Shown here piece after piece: positions 1-11,775 of a stretch of 64,000 nt of DNA (position 1 is its first letter; the number at the start of each line of letters is the position of its first letter). The stretch comes from Schistosoma haematobium (taxonomy: Eukaryota; Platyhelminthes; Trematoda; Strigeidida; Schistosomatidae), in assembly GCF_000699445.3 (NCBI RefSeq), contig NC_067198.1:2051301-2115300 (forward strand), read 5' to 3'. The notes under the pieces are model-generated. The model was not told the DNA's origin. It saw nothing but the letters and a program-made list of their open reading frames with translations, and made no database searches. The translations under genes were made by a program, and so were the position numbers.

Positions 1-1506
<1,506 letters not shown>

Positions 1507-1735
1507 TTAGACCACTATTGAAAACCTGAAAGCACTGGATATGTGTTTCCTCCTAGTATATAACTCATGAGCAGTGTACATCCACAAATCATCACGCATG
1601 AAACCGAAGATCTTGTGTTCGAATCTCGTGTGCCGGATGGTGAATGCGCACTGCTCACGAGTCCCATACTAGAATAAAACGGCCGTCCAGTTCTTCCAGG
1701 TTTTCAATGGCGATCTAACATTGGTTCATTTACGA
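1507..1735. mobile_element. HH2 SINE, inverted composite
   Basis: The left part (1507 to about 1595) is the antisense 3' half of HH2. From about 1600 a sense copy follows with the B-box-like GTTCGAATC and a decayed hammerhead ending in the palindromic stem III ACGGCCGT and CCAGTTCTTCCAGG. Both outer ends are 3' tails. Confidence 0.75.
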
Positions 1736-1744
1736 TATTAATCT

Positions 1745-1878
1745 AAGCTCAACAAGAGTACGTGAAGAGAGAGTGATTGATAGGAAAATGTAAGAACAAT
1801 AAATTCTGAGACGATTGATTGACATTTCGAAAATGAAGTAATTACTCTATGATTCTCAGATTTTACTAAGATGGAGTT
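1745..1878 (+). repeat. Fragment of solo-LTR-like repeat
   Basis: Matches the middle of the repeat at 60811-61082 almost base for base (AGAGTGATTGAT, then AATGAAGTAATT and TGATTCTCAGATTTTAC-like text). Both family ends are missing here. Confidence 0.65.
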
Positions 1879-2035
1879 TTATTCTTTGAGATGGATAGTT
1901 TGGTTTTGGAACTTTCATTGTTCTATTGAACAACAACATCAACACAAACTTTATCTAGTAGTGAAGTATCCTATCAAAATCATCCATATGAGCTACAAAT
2001 CTTCTTTACCAATATTGACTACTATGATAATTGTC

Positions 2036-2370
2036 AGAAGGGGTTTGTGGAGATTTTAGAAAATTTAACAGATTGAAATCATGAGTCAGTTGAAGCTAGA
2101 CCACCATGGAAAACCTGGAAGCACTGGACGGCCGTTTCCATAGTCGTCTAGCTTCAACTGACTCATGATTTCAATCTGTGAAATTTCTAAAATTTCCACA
2201 AATCCCTTCTGATAATAATCATCTGCTCACTAGTGACTGACTTCAAGAGATACTCCTGGAGTTCTAGTGAGAAGCCGTTACCAGTGGAGTTCAACCAGGT
2301 CTGTTGTGAGATATCAGCTCACTGATGACAATGGTATACGGTGGCGCAACTTCGTGGATTACCATGATAA
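2036..2370. mobile_element. HH2 SINE palindrome plus leader fragment
   Basis: Positions 2036-2100 and 2147-2211 are near-perfect inverted copies of the HH2 3' tail, separated by a 46-base centre containing GCACTGGACGGCCG, the antisense of the hammerhead cleavage region. From 2212 the sense leader of a further unit follows (CACTAGTGACTGAC, AGTTCTAGTGAGAAGCC) and breaks off at about 2370. The tRNA-like part is absent. Confidence 0.85.
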
Positions 2371-2743
2371 TTATCATGACATACTTGACTTAATGTCAAG
2401 TTAAGTGGTAACCATTTAGTGGATCAATCAATATTAGAAAATATGTTTAACAAATATCATTTGTGTTTTATTTAACTTACATGTTTCATTGGACAATGTC
2501 ATATAGGCGTTATGATATGCCTGACGTTGAATTTCTATTTGTTTATCCCCTGTGAATTAAGATAATCATCATTAGTATTATCAGTAGATTGTCATAATGT
2601 AAAAAGTACAAGATTGACTTTACCATGTCAGAAGTGGTCTAAGTATAGAATATTTGAGCAAAGATAAAGCTTACATATGGAAAATGAAAATGCTTCAATA
2701 TGAACTTAATAGACTTTAATATTTGACTATAAGTTGATATCAA
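2371..2743. other. No gene recognised
   Basis: AT-rich DNA without a recognisable coding segment or repeat seen elsewhere in the window. Confidence 0.5.
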
Positions 2744-3255
2744 TACTTGAAATCATGAATCAATTCAAACTAGACCATCATGGAAAACCTGGAAGCAATG
2801 GGACTTCTCAGTAGTGCGCATCTATTGAAATTACAAAACCCCTTCTCATAATAATCATCTACTCATTAGTGACTGACTTCAAGAGGTATTTCCTGGAGTT
2901 CTAGTGAGAAGCAGTGACTAGTGGAGTTCAACCGAGTCTGTTGTGAGATATCAGCTCATTGAAGACAATGGTGGATGTGTCGTTCAATTTTGTGAATCAC
3001 TTGAAGTTACACATTAACACCGTTGATTGCCGGCAACTTCAGTGGTCTAGAGGTTAAGCGTTCACTCACGAGATCGATAGGTCCTGTGTCCGAATCTCTC
3101 GGGAGGGCGGGGTCGTGGACGCGCACCGCTGAGGAGTCCCACACTAGGACGAAACAGCCGTCTAGTGCTTCCAGATTTTCCATGATGGTCTAGGTTCAAT
3201 TGACTCATGATTTCAACCATTGAAATTTTTAAAATCTCTACAAAACCCTTCTGAT
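2744..3255 (+). mobile_element. HH2 SINE, near full-length with antisense arm
   Basis: A short antisense 3' arm (2744 to about 2822) is followed by the end of a sense tail, then one complete sense unit: leader (from about 2849), A-box-like CAGTGGTCTAGAGGTTAAGC, B-box-like region, hammerhead (3121-3168) and 3' tail ending CAAAACCCTTCTGAT. In the antisense arm the hammerhead stem III is deleted, joining GCAATGG directly to GACTTCTCAG. Confidence 0.85.
3121..3168 (+). ncRNA. Hammerhead ribozyme in HH2 (slightly decayed)
   Basis: The core CTGAGGA, stem II GTCC/GGAC and GAAA are all present. Stem I has a mismatch and a wobble (GCACCG against TAGTGC) and stem III is weakened (ACAGCCGT). Expected cleavage is after the GTC that follows stem III. 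Confidence 0.7.
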
Positions 3256-3267
3256 ATAAGTTGATGG

Positions 3268-3440
3268 TTTAAAAATAACGATTGTATAAAACCGAAATTC
3301 CTGAGTTTGAGTTCTACTCTGAGCATTGTGAATATGTATTGTTAAGAAGTCCCCTACTAGAATAAAACTTTCATTCAGTGATTCCAGGTTTTCTAAAATA
3401 GTCTAACAACATTGATCGATACATGATCTCAATGAATATT
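3268..3440 (+). mobile_element. Old HH2 SINE copy
   Basis: Diverged sense copy. B-box-like GAGTTTGAGTTCTAC, eroded hammerhead (GTTAAGAAGTCCCCTACTAG), CAGTGATTCCAGGTTTTC and 3' tail CATGATCTCAATGA are recognisable. Confidence 0.6.
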
Positions 3441-3469
3441 GAAATAGTTCATTGAATATTCATTCATCT

Positions 3470-3690
3470 ATATTAGTTGTTCGAATCTTCCCATTGATGT
3501 TTAGGTCTAGAATTGATCAGTTACTTGTTGACATATGTAAACCCTATACTGACTATCTTGATATTACCAATAAATCACAAGTATTTTAGACATAAATAGA
3601 TGATGTCTAATAATGGATATAGGTAAATACAGTTGATGAGTTGCAAATAAGATGAAAGGCATCTCCTGGATTCTAGTGATAAATTCACTA
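3470..3690. mobile_element. Sm-alpha-like SINE, inverted composite
   Basis: The antisense Sm-alpha 3' region (CGAATCTTCCCATTGATGTT, GATCAGT, CTTGATATTAC) is followed at about 3650 by a sense fragment covering the hammerhead 3' side (GATGAAAGGCATCTCCTGG). The same arrangement occurs at 54338-54465. Confidence 0.6.
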
Positions 3691-4147
3691 GCATCTATAA
3701 GTTTTGTATTGTGATGAAATAATGAATTACTCTATTTGGTATTTGGTTACCATGCATTTTTTTTCAATAACATATAAACTACGCAATTTATTTATCATTT
3801 AAGTATCAACCACGGAACAACTCTCGTAGTGAAACTCGAAGTTTCTGAGTTCAATCCCCGGATGAAGTTGTCGACGATATACGTTCCAGAAAAAATTTCC
3901 TACTAAAACAAGATTATTGTACTTCGTAGTATTCAATCATCGTTGTACTAAGTCAGCTACGTATTATTAGTTTACATGCCATGTAAAAAATAATAATAAA
4001 CTCACTTTGTTTTAATTCTTCAGAGTTTGATTTGAGGAAGGCGTAATTTTCTGTTATAATAAAAGGTTATTTTTAAGCAAATATTGATGAAGTCTACAGG
4101 TATGTTGTTTCAATGTGTTTTAACTAAATATTCTTGAGTATTTTTAA
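3691..4147. other. No gene; possible very old SINE at 3795-3950
   Basis: AT-rich DNA. A tRNA-like stretch near 3840 (GAGTTCAATCCCCGG) may be a heavily decayed SINE head, but the rest cannot be aligned by eye. Confidence 0.35.
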
Positions 4148-4353
4148 TAGTTGAGATCATGAGTCAATTGAAGTTAGACCACCATAGAAAACCTGGAAAC
4201 ACTTGATGATTGTTTCGTCCTAGTATGGGACTCCTCAGAAGTGCACAACTACGATCCTGCTTCGCATGATTCGAAGGATTTATAGTTCTTAAGCGCGAGT
4301 GCTTAACCATTAGACCATTGAACTTGTCGGCAATCAACGGTGTTAATGCATTC
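4148..4353 (-). mobile_element. HH2 SINE, antisense, interrupted by F-SINE
   Basis: Antisense copy with 3' tail, decayed hammerhead (GTTTCGTCCTAGTATGGG, ACTCCTCAG), tRNA-like head and start of the leader (CAACGGTGTTAATG). It ends where the F-SINE begins. Confidence 0.85.
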
Positions 4354-4836
4354 GCCCCCCAAATGCCCTGGTACGACCGAGAGTGTGGATAGTCCGCTCT
4401 CCCTCTCAAAATGCTGCCACATGGACACGCGTATATAGCTTCTGCCACACAAGTCCTACTCACTGCCTTCTCACACCACGAGTGTTGTTTACGAAAATGA
4501 GAGGACGAAAAGCGAATGTCTGGCGCTTTAACCGGATTCCAAATCAATAGTGCACATGGACTCCAGTATCCTGAGGGAACAAATGACGTATGAACCAATC
4601 GTTGGTCACCGGCTACCATGGGACTGCATCTCCTTACGTTGCTCCATTGTCCTGTGGACTAGACCTTCAGGTCGAAGGCTCCGGTTGTGGCTCCCTAAGA
4701 AAACTACCTGCTTCTGTTTGGGCACCTGGGTAGTATCACAGCCCCCACACATATCAAATGACATTTGTGTGGGACCTATGTATTTGGTGTCTCCTTGTGC
4801 CAATATCTACCTGTTAAAAGAAATAAATAAACATAT
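4354..4836 (+). mobile_element. F-SINE repeat, TSD TGCATTC
   Basis: Starts at GCCCCCCAAATGCCCTGG and ends in an (AAATA)-type tail. The flanks repeat TGCATTC (4347-4353 and 4837-4843). Four other copies in the window align over most of this length. Open frames on both strands here are by-products; copies share DNA similarity and not a maintained reading frame. The family is not one I can name. Confidence 0.8.
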
Positions 4837-4953
4837 TGCATTCAAATAACTAACCATAACATTTTGTATATGCGATAGTATTTCTGACTAAATTCATTCG
4901 CATCATTTTGATATTAGCTTGAAAATAATTTTGAAGAAAAACAACATAGAAAT

Positions 4954-5359
4954 TAGTATAGGGGTTGTGGAGATTATTAAGTTTTTGATTGAGATCATGA
5001 ACCGACTGATGTTAGACCACCTTTGGAAACCTGGAAGCACTGGACGGCCGGAGTTCTAGTGAGAAGCCGTGATCAGTGGAGCTAACCCATGTCGGGTAGA
5101 GACAGGTATCTACCTCAGTAAAATGGAAGTTGGTCGCGCAGTTTCGTGGATTGGTTGATGATAGACACTATCACCATTGGATGCCGGCTCAGTGGTCCAG
5201 TAGGTTAAGCGCTCGCGTGCGAGACCGAAGGCCCTGGGTTCGAATCCCACTAGAGGGACCGTGGATTCGCACTGCCGAGGAGTCCCACAATAGGGCGAAA
5301 CGGCCGTCCAGTACTTCCAGGTTTCCAAAGGTGGTCTAATATCAATTGGTTCATGATCT
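4954..5359 (+). mobile_element. HH2 inverted-dimer insertion, TSD CAACATAGAAAT
   Basis: A perfect 12-bp TSD (4942-4953 and 5360-5371) bounds one insertion. The left arm (4954-5049) is the antisense 3' tail down to GCACTGGACGGCCG, eight bases past the hammerhead cleavage position. It is joined directly to a sense unit: leader from GAGTTCTAGTGAG, tRNA-like head (A-box-like 5186-5212, B-box GGTTCGAATCC near 5238), hammerhead with U4 mutated (CCGAGGA), 3' body and tail. Both ends are therefore 3' tails. Confidence 0.9.
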
Positions 5360-5377
5360 CAACATAGAAATGCTAAT

Positions 5378-5550
5378 GAGCAAAGATGGATAACGACTAG
5401 CAGTGGAATCTAGTTTGAAGCGCGTTTCATCCTATTTTGGACTCGTCAGTTGAATGTACCTGCATTACAGAGTTGATGTTCGCTCCGGGATGTAATGACA
5501 TTCGAATCGAACGGTAGTAAGTTCGAGTCTCAGAGGATGAAATTATAATA
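5378..5550. mobile_element. Sm-alpha-like SINE, inverted composite
   Basis: Antisense hammerhead segment (GCGCGTTTCATCC, GGACTCGTCAG) up to GTTGATGTTCGCTCC, then a switch to the sense tRNA-like head (GAATCGAACGG, GTTCGAGTCTCAG). The hammerhead core reads CTGACGA with GAAA in the antisense direction. Confidence 0.7.
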
Positions 5551-5689
5551 CTGGTGAGGCTATAATTTATGGACGAGTCAACCAGAAGCGTTTGAGCGAT
5601 CACAAGGTCACAGCGCCTATTCCAATACCTAATGCTCATGTACGACTGATTTACAGCGGATTTTAAAAATGGGATAATTGAGCTCCTAA

Positions 5690-6450
5690 AACAAATGGGA
5701 TTACCAAGAAGTTTCTTTATGTATGATTACAGCAACCAAATGACTTCTGGACTTTGTGCATACTATCGTGAGGATGTTGTATTTTGATGTCATATATGTT
5801 GGACGAAAGAATTCTGCTACAACGGAGACTGTTTTCACCTGGTCACGGTTGAGACTAAGACCGATTATGATAATTCTTGCAAACTAGATAATAATGGTAC
5901 CAACAACACTGGCTGCAACCTTTTCAGATGTTACCAAAGCTTTGGCAGTTCAATAGCATGAATATTGTCGAGATATATATGCAATAAAAATGACAAGCTA
6001 GCATGAGCCGTTTGGAGGAGTTGAGATGAAACGGTTGTTAGAAAACCGAAATTTAATAGAGAACGAAGTGTTAAAGAACACTGAGTTACTAGCATTTCTA
6101 TAAATATACTTAAGAGGTTCTTGGTATATACAATAAACTATCTCAGAAAGAACACTTCCAGCATGTTAGAAACCGACAATTCACAACTATAATACGTTCA
6201 GCTGGACACCACAGTATACAGGGATGACTGGAGGGTATATCGACGTTGACACAGACTTGGTTAATTGCATCATGACATCGTCCACAAGCGGCATTTTATA
6301 GACCTCACCACCGGAGTACACACAAATAATATAGAAGCATTGTGGTCGAAACTAAAACAATTTTTACGACCTTTTCATGGCTCTAGAGACCAACTATTAT
6401 GGAGCTATCCGGATGAGTTCCTTTACCGTATGCATTACGATTTTTAACCT
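5690..6450 (+). pseudogene. Merlin-type DNA transposon transposase, decayed
   Basis: Pieces of an IS1016/ISXO2-like (Merlin superfamily) transposase lie in order but in shifted frames with stops. They are an N-terminal part with a possible RKNSATTETVFTWSRL-like stretch (near 5800), a helix-turn-helix-like stretch SDVTKALAVQ followed by CRDIY (5910-5990), VRKPKFNRER (about 6036-6070, matching the family's conserved ESKFGKRKYNRGR region), and a C-terminal open segment at 6265-6447 with VHKRHFIDLTTGVHTNNIE and ALWSKLKQFL. The last segment is the family's HxxxFVDPxTGAHTNxIE block preceding the final acidic catalytic residue. The DDE-type reaction is known for the family; this copy cannot make it. 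I saw no terminal inverted repeats. Confidence 0.75.
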
Positions 6451-6651
6451 TCAAAAGTTCTTAACCCATATTAAAGAAATGTATTCACTTCAACTTTTTG
6501 GTTTTGTATAATATATTCTTACTCTATATTGACTGTTTTTGATTGGCTCAATTTCCTCAAGGTCATTTAAGATTCGTTCAAAGATCGTCTATAGATTTTA
6601 GTCTCGCCGTAAATATCAGTTGTTATTCAATAAGCCAAGGGATATATATAT

Positions 6652-7075
6652 TTTAATAGATGAGATCATGAATCGACTGGAGCTAGACCACTATGGAAAA
6701 GCTGAAAGCACTAGACGGTCGTTTCGTCCTAGTATGGGAATCCTCAGCAGTTCGCATCCACAGTCCTGCCTCGCGAGCTTCGAATACAGGACCTATCCAT
6801 CTCGAGCACGACCGCTTAACCTCTAGACCACTGAACTTGCCGGCATTCAACGGTGTTAATATCTAACTTCAACTAATCCACGAGATTGAGCGACACTTCC
6901 ACCATTGTCTTCAGTGATTTACTATCTTACAACAGACTCGGTTGAACTCCACTGGTTACTGCTTCTCACTAGAACTCAAAGAAACACCTCTTGGAGACCG
7001 TCACCAGTGAGCATATGTTGAATAATACCAGTAGAGGTTTTGTGGATATTATAGTAATATCCACAAGACCCCTTC
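6652..7075 (-). mobile_element. HH2 SINE, full antisense unit plus next-unit start
   Basis: Complete antisense unit: 3' tail, decayed hammerhead, tRNA-like head, and leader through CACTAGAACTC to CCAGTGAGCATATG (about 7020). It continues into the tail of a following unit (GAGGTTTTGTGGATATTATA), which folds back at once into CCACAAGACCCCTTC. This suggests a truncated tandem arrangement. Confidence 0.85.
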
Positions 7076-7247
7076 GGGTATATATATATATAAACTAATT
7101 GAAATGTGATTCAGAACATACATTTTGTTTGCATATATTGATTTTCCAAGCCTCTCAATGTTTGTTCTCTGTTAATGAGTGTTCTATCTTCAGAAAAAAA
7201 GGATGAAATAAAGTTTTCTTTTATCATGAACAACATATAGTACAAGA

Positions 7248-7426
7248 AAGAGATTTTTATGGATATTCTAGTAATTTCAATAGTTGAATTCATGCGTCAA
7301 TTAAAGCTAGATCACTATGGAGAACCTGGAAGCATTGGATGACTGTTTTGTCCTAGTGTGAGACTTTTCAGCAGTGCGCATCCGATGATAATTCCCCGTG
7401 AGATTCGAACCCAGAATCAATCGGTT
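7248..7426 (-). mobile_element. HH2 SINE, antisense, 5'-truncated
   Basis: Antisense 3' tail, eroded hammerhead (TTTTGTCCTAGTGTGAGAC) and B-box complement GAGATTCGAACCC. It stops within the tRNA-like head. Confidence 0.8.
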
Positions 7427-7850
7427 CTTTCTCATATTATATTATAAATTCTACAGATTAATGAAGAGACTATCTTTTTTTGAAAAATCGAAAATTCTTT
7501 TTAGATCGAGAGAATTCGGAGCAGAGAGGCTAATGCGTGTATGCAAGAGAATGTAGAAGCGAATTTATAATTAAATCGAATCAACGCTCAGTTAGGCAAT
7601 CCAAAGGCTATTAATAGGGTTCAAATACCATATTATACATGGGGAAGAGAAGGATTCATTGAGCAATATTTAAGCTATCAACATTTAAGCTAGAGAGATA
7701 TGTGCTGTGGGTTGTCACATGTAATTAAGCGTACACGTTCATGTAGACATGATCATAGATGTGATCATAATAATACAAAGTAATGGACCAGTTTTTATTG
7801 TTCGAATCATCATTGAAGTTAATCATATGAAAGTTTTTATAACCGAACTC

Positions 7851-8066
7851 GGTGGGACTATAATTAATGGATGACCTTTCAGTGACGTCAGACTGGCCTT
7901 TAGAGTGCCCACGTAATAACTAGGACCGAACGAGGGTTACAGTTGAGGGTTTTCATCACGAACTGATATTATCTATAATGCCAAATGGACGAGTGAATTT
8001 CGCGCCAAAATGCAAGACTTATTATCTTATACCTGATTAGTTCGTCTATCGGTTATAGTCTCACCC
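7851..8066 (+). mobile_element. MITE with TIR GGTGAGACTATAATTTATGG, internally deleted
   Basis: The left end GGTGGGACTATAATTAATGG and right end GGTTATAGTCTCACC are inverted repeats. The interior has the family block GAATTTCGCGCCAAAAT. Full copies at 58776-59065 and 15581-15871 are about 290 bp. No coding capacity, so it would depend on a transposase elsewhere. Confidence 0.75.
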
Positions 8067-8070
8067 GAAT

Positions 8071-8513
8071 GTTTATTTATTTATTTATTTGAACACATAT
8101 TGGCACAAGAGGGCACCAGATACATATGTGCCACACAAGTCTCATCAGATCTGTGTGAGAGCTGTGATACTGCCCGGGTGCCCAAGTCGAAGAAGATGGT
8201 TTTCTTAGGGAGCCACACCCAGGGACTTCGACCTGGAGGTCTGATCCACAAGGCAATGGAGCATCGTAAGGAGATTCAGTCCCATGGTAGCCGGTGACCG
8301 ACGATTGGTTTATACGCCATTTGTTCCCTCAGGATACTGGAGTCCATGTGCACCATTGGTTTGGAATCAGGATTTTCCAACTCCCTTGTGTGGACTCTCT
8401 GTGTCCACCAACCCGGTTAAAGCGCCGGACATTTTCTTTTCGTCCTCTCAATTTCGTAAACAAGAGTAATGCTGTGAGAACTCAGTGAGTCGGACTTCCC
8501 TGGCAATTTAATT
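8071..8513 (-). mobile_element. F-SINE repeat, antisense
   Basis: Begins with the complementary (TTTAT)n tail next to the MITE and runs through the family body to GAGTCGGACTTCCCTGGC. The 5' end is truncated relative to 28722-29246. Open frames in it are incidental. Confidence 0.8.
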
Positions 8514-8747
8514 ACAAACGGAAAATGTTGTATGAATAAGTTGATATATAGAACATATACAACTGTTTGATAAAGGAACACTTACTTGCATCATTTATTG
8601 GATTGAATTGATTAATTGAATCAACCATCTTCAAATATTTAACTGCACACCGAAAAAAAAGTACAATGGACAATGGGAGTTATATCCAAATTTTTACATC
8701 AGAAGGTACTCACGAATAAAATGGTAGAGCATATATTGTTATCAAAA

Positions 8748-8956
8748 GGGGTTCTTTGTGGAGATTTTTACTCATTTTATAGTTGAATTCATAAGTCGAT
8801 TGAAGTTAGATCACCATAGAGAACCTAGAAGCACTAGACAGTCGTTTCATCCTAGTATGGGTCTCCTCGGCAGTGTACATCCATGATCCTGCCTCGCGAA
8901 ATTCGAACTCAGGACTTATCAGTCTTGCACGCGAACTTTTAGCCTACTGAATAGAA
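8748..8956 (-). mobile_element. HH2 SINE, antisense, 5'-truncated
   Basis: Antisense tail, hammerhead (core decayed to CCGAGGA; GATGAAA side) and tRNA-like head up to the A-box region. Confidence 0.8.
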
Positions 8957-9063
8957 TAGTAGAAATGTTTTGTAGGGATGACATTGAACTACCAAGTTGA
9001 ATCAACAAAATACACATTTCTGTATAGTTTTATAGAAGACTCTAATTTATTCTTGAATAGTAA

Positions 9064-9250
9064 CAGAAGGGGTTTTATGGAGATTGTAGTAATTTCAATA
9101 GTTGAGATCATGAGTCAATTGAAGCTAGGTCCTGGGTTCGAATCCAACCAGGCGGGATTGTGGAGGCGAACTGCTGAGGAGCCCCACAATAAGACAAAAT
9201 GGCTGTCCAGTGTTTCCAGGTTTTCCATGATGATCTAGCTTTAATTGATA
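9064..9250. mobile_element. HH2 inverted composite
   Basis: Antisense tail arm (9064 to about 9128, ending AAGCTAG) joined to sense sequence starting at the B-box (GTCCTGGGTTCGAATCC), then hammerhead and sense 3' tail. Again both outer ends are 3' tails. Confidence 0.8.
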
Positions 9251-9621
9251 TCCTTGAATACATAGTCTTATTATACATCATAGATTCGATGAAATTCAAC
9301 GAGTCAACTAGAAAAAATATCTAATAAATCTTACAAGTTACACGATCGTAATTTAGTCTTTCTTTCCATTTCTTTGTTATAAGTACTGCCAACCTGTCAT
9401 AGTCTACAGAAACAAAAAGAAAAGGATATAATTGTGTAATCAATAACAAAAGGTAGATTATGATTCATGGATACATCTTACGTAATAATGTAGGTGTAGT
9501 TCAAATCTTGTAAAATGAAAACTTTTTGTCAGTGAAATAAACAAAATACAACTGTCATTCATCATTCAGTGCAATTTGATTATTTTCTGTAAAAAAAAAC
9601 ATTCGTCAGAGTACATAGTCT
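9251..9621. other. No gene recognised
   Basis: AT-rich spacer with no coding or repeat signal that I can recognise. Confidence 0.45.
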
Positions 9622-10690
9622 ACTACTTACTTATTTACGTCGGATGACACTCGTGGAGGAAAATAGGCCATTCTTTAGCATTTTACATCCAATTCTGTTC
9701 TAGACAATCCTTTTCAGTTGCTATTCATCCTATTCACGTCTGCTTCTAATTCTCGATGCAGTGTGTTCTTTGGTCTTCCACTTTTCCGTTTCCCTTCAGG
9801 ATTTCAAGTTAGCACTTGCTTCATGATGCAGTTCGATAATTTCCGTAATATATGTCCTATCCACTTCCAACGTCTTTCCTAATCTCCTCCTCAAATGGAA
9901 GCTGGGTTGTTCTCTCTCACAGTAGACTGTGGCTGATGGTATCCAGCCAACGGATGTTGAGTATCTTGTGTAGACAACTATTTATAAATACTTGTACCTT
10001 CTTGATGATGGTTGTAGCAGTTCCCCAAGTTTCAGCTCCGCACAGTAAAATTAACTGTCTTGACATTCGTATTGAAGATTGTGACTTTGATATTGATTGA
10101 TAGACAGTTGTTTTGAGTTCCAAATATTGTTCACTTGTAGGGAAGCGGCCCATGTTTTTGCCAATCCTCACATTTACATCTGCATCGGATCATCCTTGTT
10201 CATCGATGATGCTTCCCAGGTATGTGAAAGATTCCACATCTTCCAGAGCTTCTCCATCAAGTGTAATTGGGTCGGTGTTTGGCGTTTTATATTTGAGGAT
10301 CTCGACTTTATTTTTGTGTATTTTGAGGACTACTGATTCAGAGGCTGTTACTGCTGTTACACTAGTTGTTTGTGCGTGTGTATGGGATAGATGAACTAGA
10401 TGATCTGAAAATTCCAAATCTTCTAACTGATTCTGAGCTGTTCATTGTATTTCATGTTTTCCCTGAGATGTCGAGGTCTTTATAATCCAGTTGACCACTA
10501 GAAAAAAGAGGAAGGGGGAGAGTTGACAGGCTTTTTTGACTATGGTCTTTACTTGTAATGCATCTGTCATCTGTCCTCCATGCATGACTTTGCACTTTAG
10601 TCTGTCGTATGGATTCCATATAATATTGACGATCTTTTCATGTACATCATAATGTCGAAGACATTTCTCTGAAGTCTTCATATCCACACG
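9622..10690 (-). pseudogene. RTE-clade retrotransposon 3' half (copy A)
   Basis: Antisense 3' part of an SR2/Perere-3-like RTE element. It begins with a short CTTAC-type tail and the 3' end motif near 9650. Open pieces at 10442-10687, 10190-10417 and 9917-10171 cover the end of the reverse transcriptase palm and thumb and the C-terminal region (SFTYLGSIIDEQG; LILLCGAETWGTA). The palm active-site motif reads FSDH where the family has FADD. Frames are broken and the endonuclease and first half of the RT are absent. It cannot encode a functional enzyme. Confidence 0.9.
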
Positions 10691-10761
10691 TATAGTTCAC
10701 AGGTTGAATAAAATAGAATATTTTACACAAATGTATGCTTAGCTTCATGAACGTAGTTTCA

Positions 10762-10942
10762 ATTGGTGCATTTGGCATTTTAGCTGATATCAGTTCATAA
10801 TGAAAACCCTTAAATCTAATTGCTAACCTTAATCATCAACTGTGAATCATAATCCTTATTCTGCAAACTGCTTCATAACCCTCATTTGGTCTTATTAAGT
10901 AGGTCGACATTCTCAAAGGTCGCTTATAAATTAGTCTCACTG
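10762..10942 (-). mobile_element. MITE fragment, antisense
   Basis: Reverse complement of the MITE interior (GCATTTTAGCTGATATCAGT; AACTGTGAATCATAATCC) to the terminal ATAAATTAGTCTCAC. One terminal repeat is lost. Confidence 0.7.
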
Positions 10943-11167
10943 TTTAGTAACAATTACTTATTCATTATAATGATGAGATTGTGTTCATGTATTGTACAAT
11001 GACGATTTTGCATTAAACAGTAATGAAAAGAAACTATTACTTGAATGATTATTGTCTGAACATTACGATATTCTTGTATACCGTTAAATATTAAGCCGAA
11101 TATTGTTTGAATAACATTTTCTCTGTGTAATTTAAGTCTACAACTATTATCTCATCTACCAATCGAA

Positions 11168-11775
11168 TCACACTTGACGGAGAAGATTTGGAAGATGTAA
11201 AAACCTTTACATATTTGGGCAGTATCATTGATGAACATGGTGGATCTGATGCAGACGTGAAAGCGCGGATCGGTAAAGCAAGAGCAGCATATTTACAACT
11301 GAAGAACATCTGGAACTCAAAACAACCTTCAACGAACACCAAAGTCAGAATTTTCAATACAAATGTCAAGACAGTTCTACTGTATGGGGCAGAAACCTGG
11401 AGAACTACGAAAGTCATCATGCAGAACATACAAGTGTTTATTAACAATTGTCTAATTCGGGTCCGTTGGCCAGACACTACACTATCAGTAACAACCTACC
11501 GCGTGAGAGAACAAACCAGATTCCAGCGGAGGGAGAAGTGCCAGAAGTGGATAAGACACACATTGAGGGTGGCACACAACTGCGTCACAAGGCAATCCAT
11601 CACTTGGGAGAAGAAGTGGAAGACCAAAGAACACATTACACCGAGAAATGGAGACACACATGAGAAGAATGAACAACAATTAGATAGAAATAGAAAGGAA
11701 GGCCTAAGACAGGGTGAGTGGGTTGGAAAATGTTGGTTGGCGACCTATACTCCATTGGGAGTAAATAAGTAACTA
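11168..11775 (+). pseudogene. RTE-clade retrotransposon 3' end (copy B)
   Basis: Sense 3' end of the RTE ORF. It starts just upstream of TYLGSIIDEHGGSDADV and continues through RIGKARAAYLQLKNIWNSK, KTVLLYGAETWRTT and the basic C-terminus, ending with the family 3' terminus (TGGCGACCTATACTCCA) and AGTAAATAAGTAAC. The 5' part is missing, as usual for incomplete target-primed reverse transcription, and the frame shifts near 11455. Confidence 0.9.

Noticed and set aside
4164..4849. Open frames on both strands across the F-SINE
   Set aside because: They overlap an F-SINE and an HH2 end; other copies do not preserve the frames.
5184..5260. Possible tRNA gene
   Set aside because: Good A- and B-box text but the acceptor stem does not close and the same sequence recurs as the head of every HH2 SINE.
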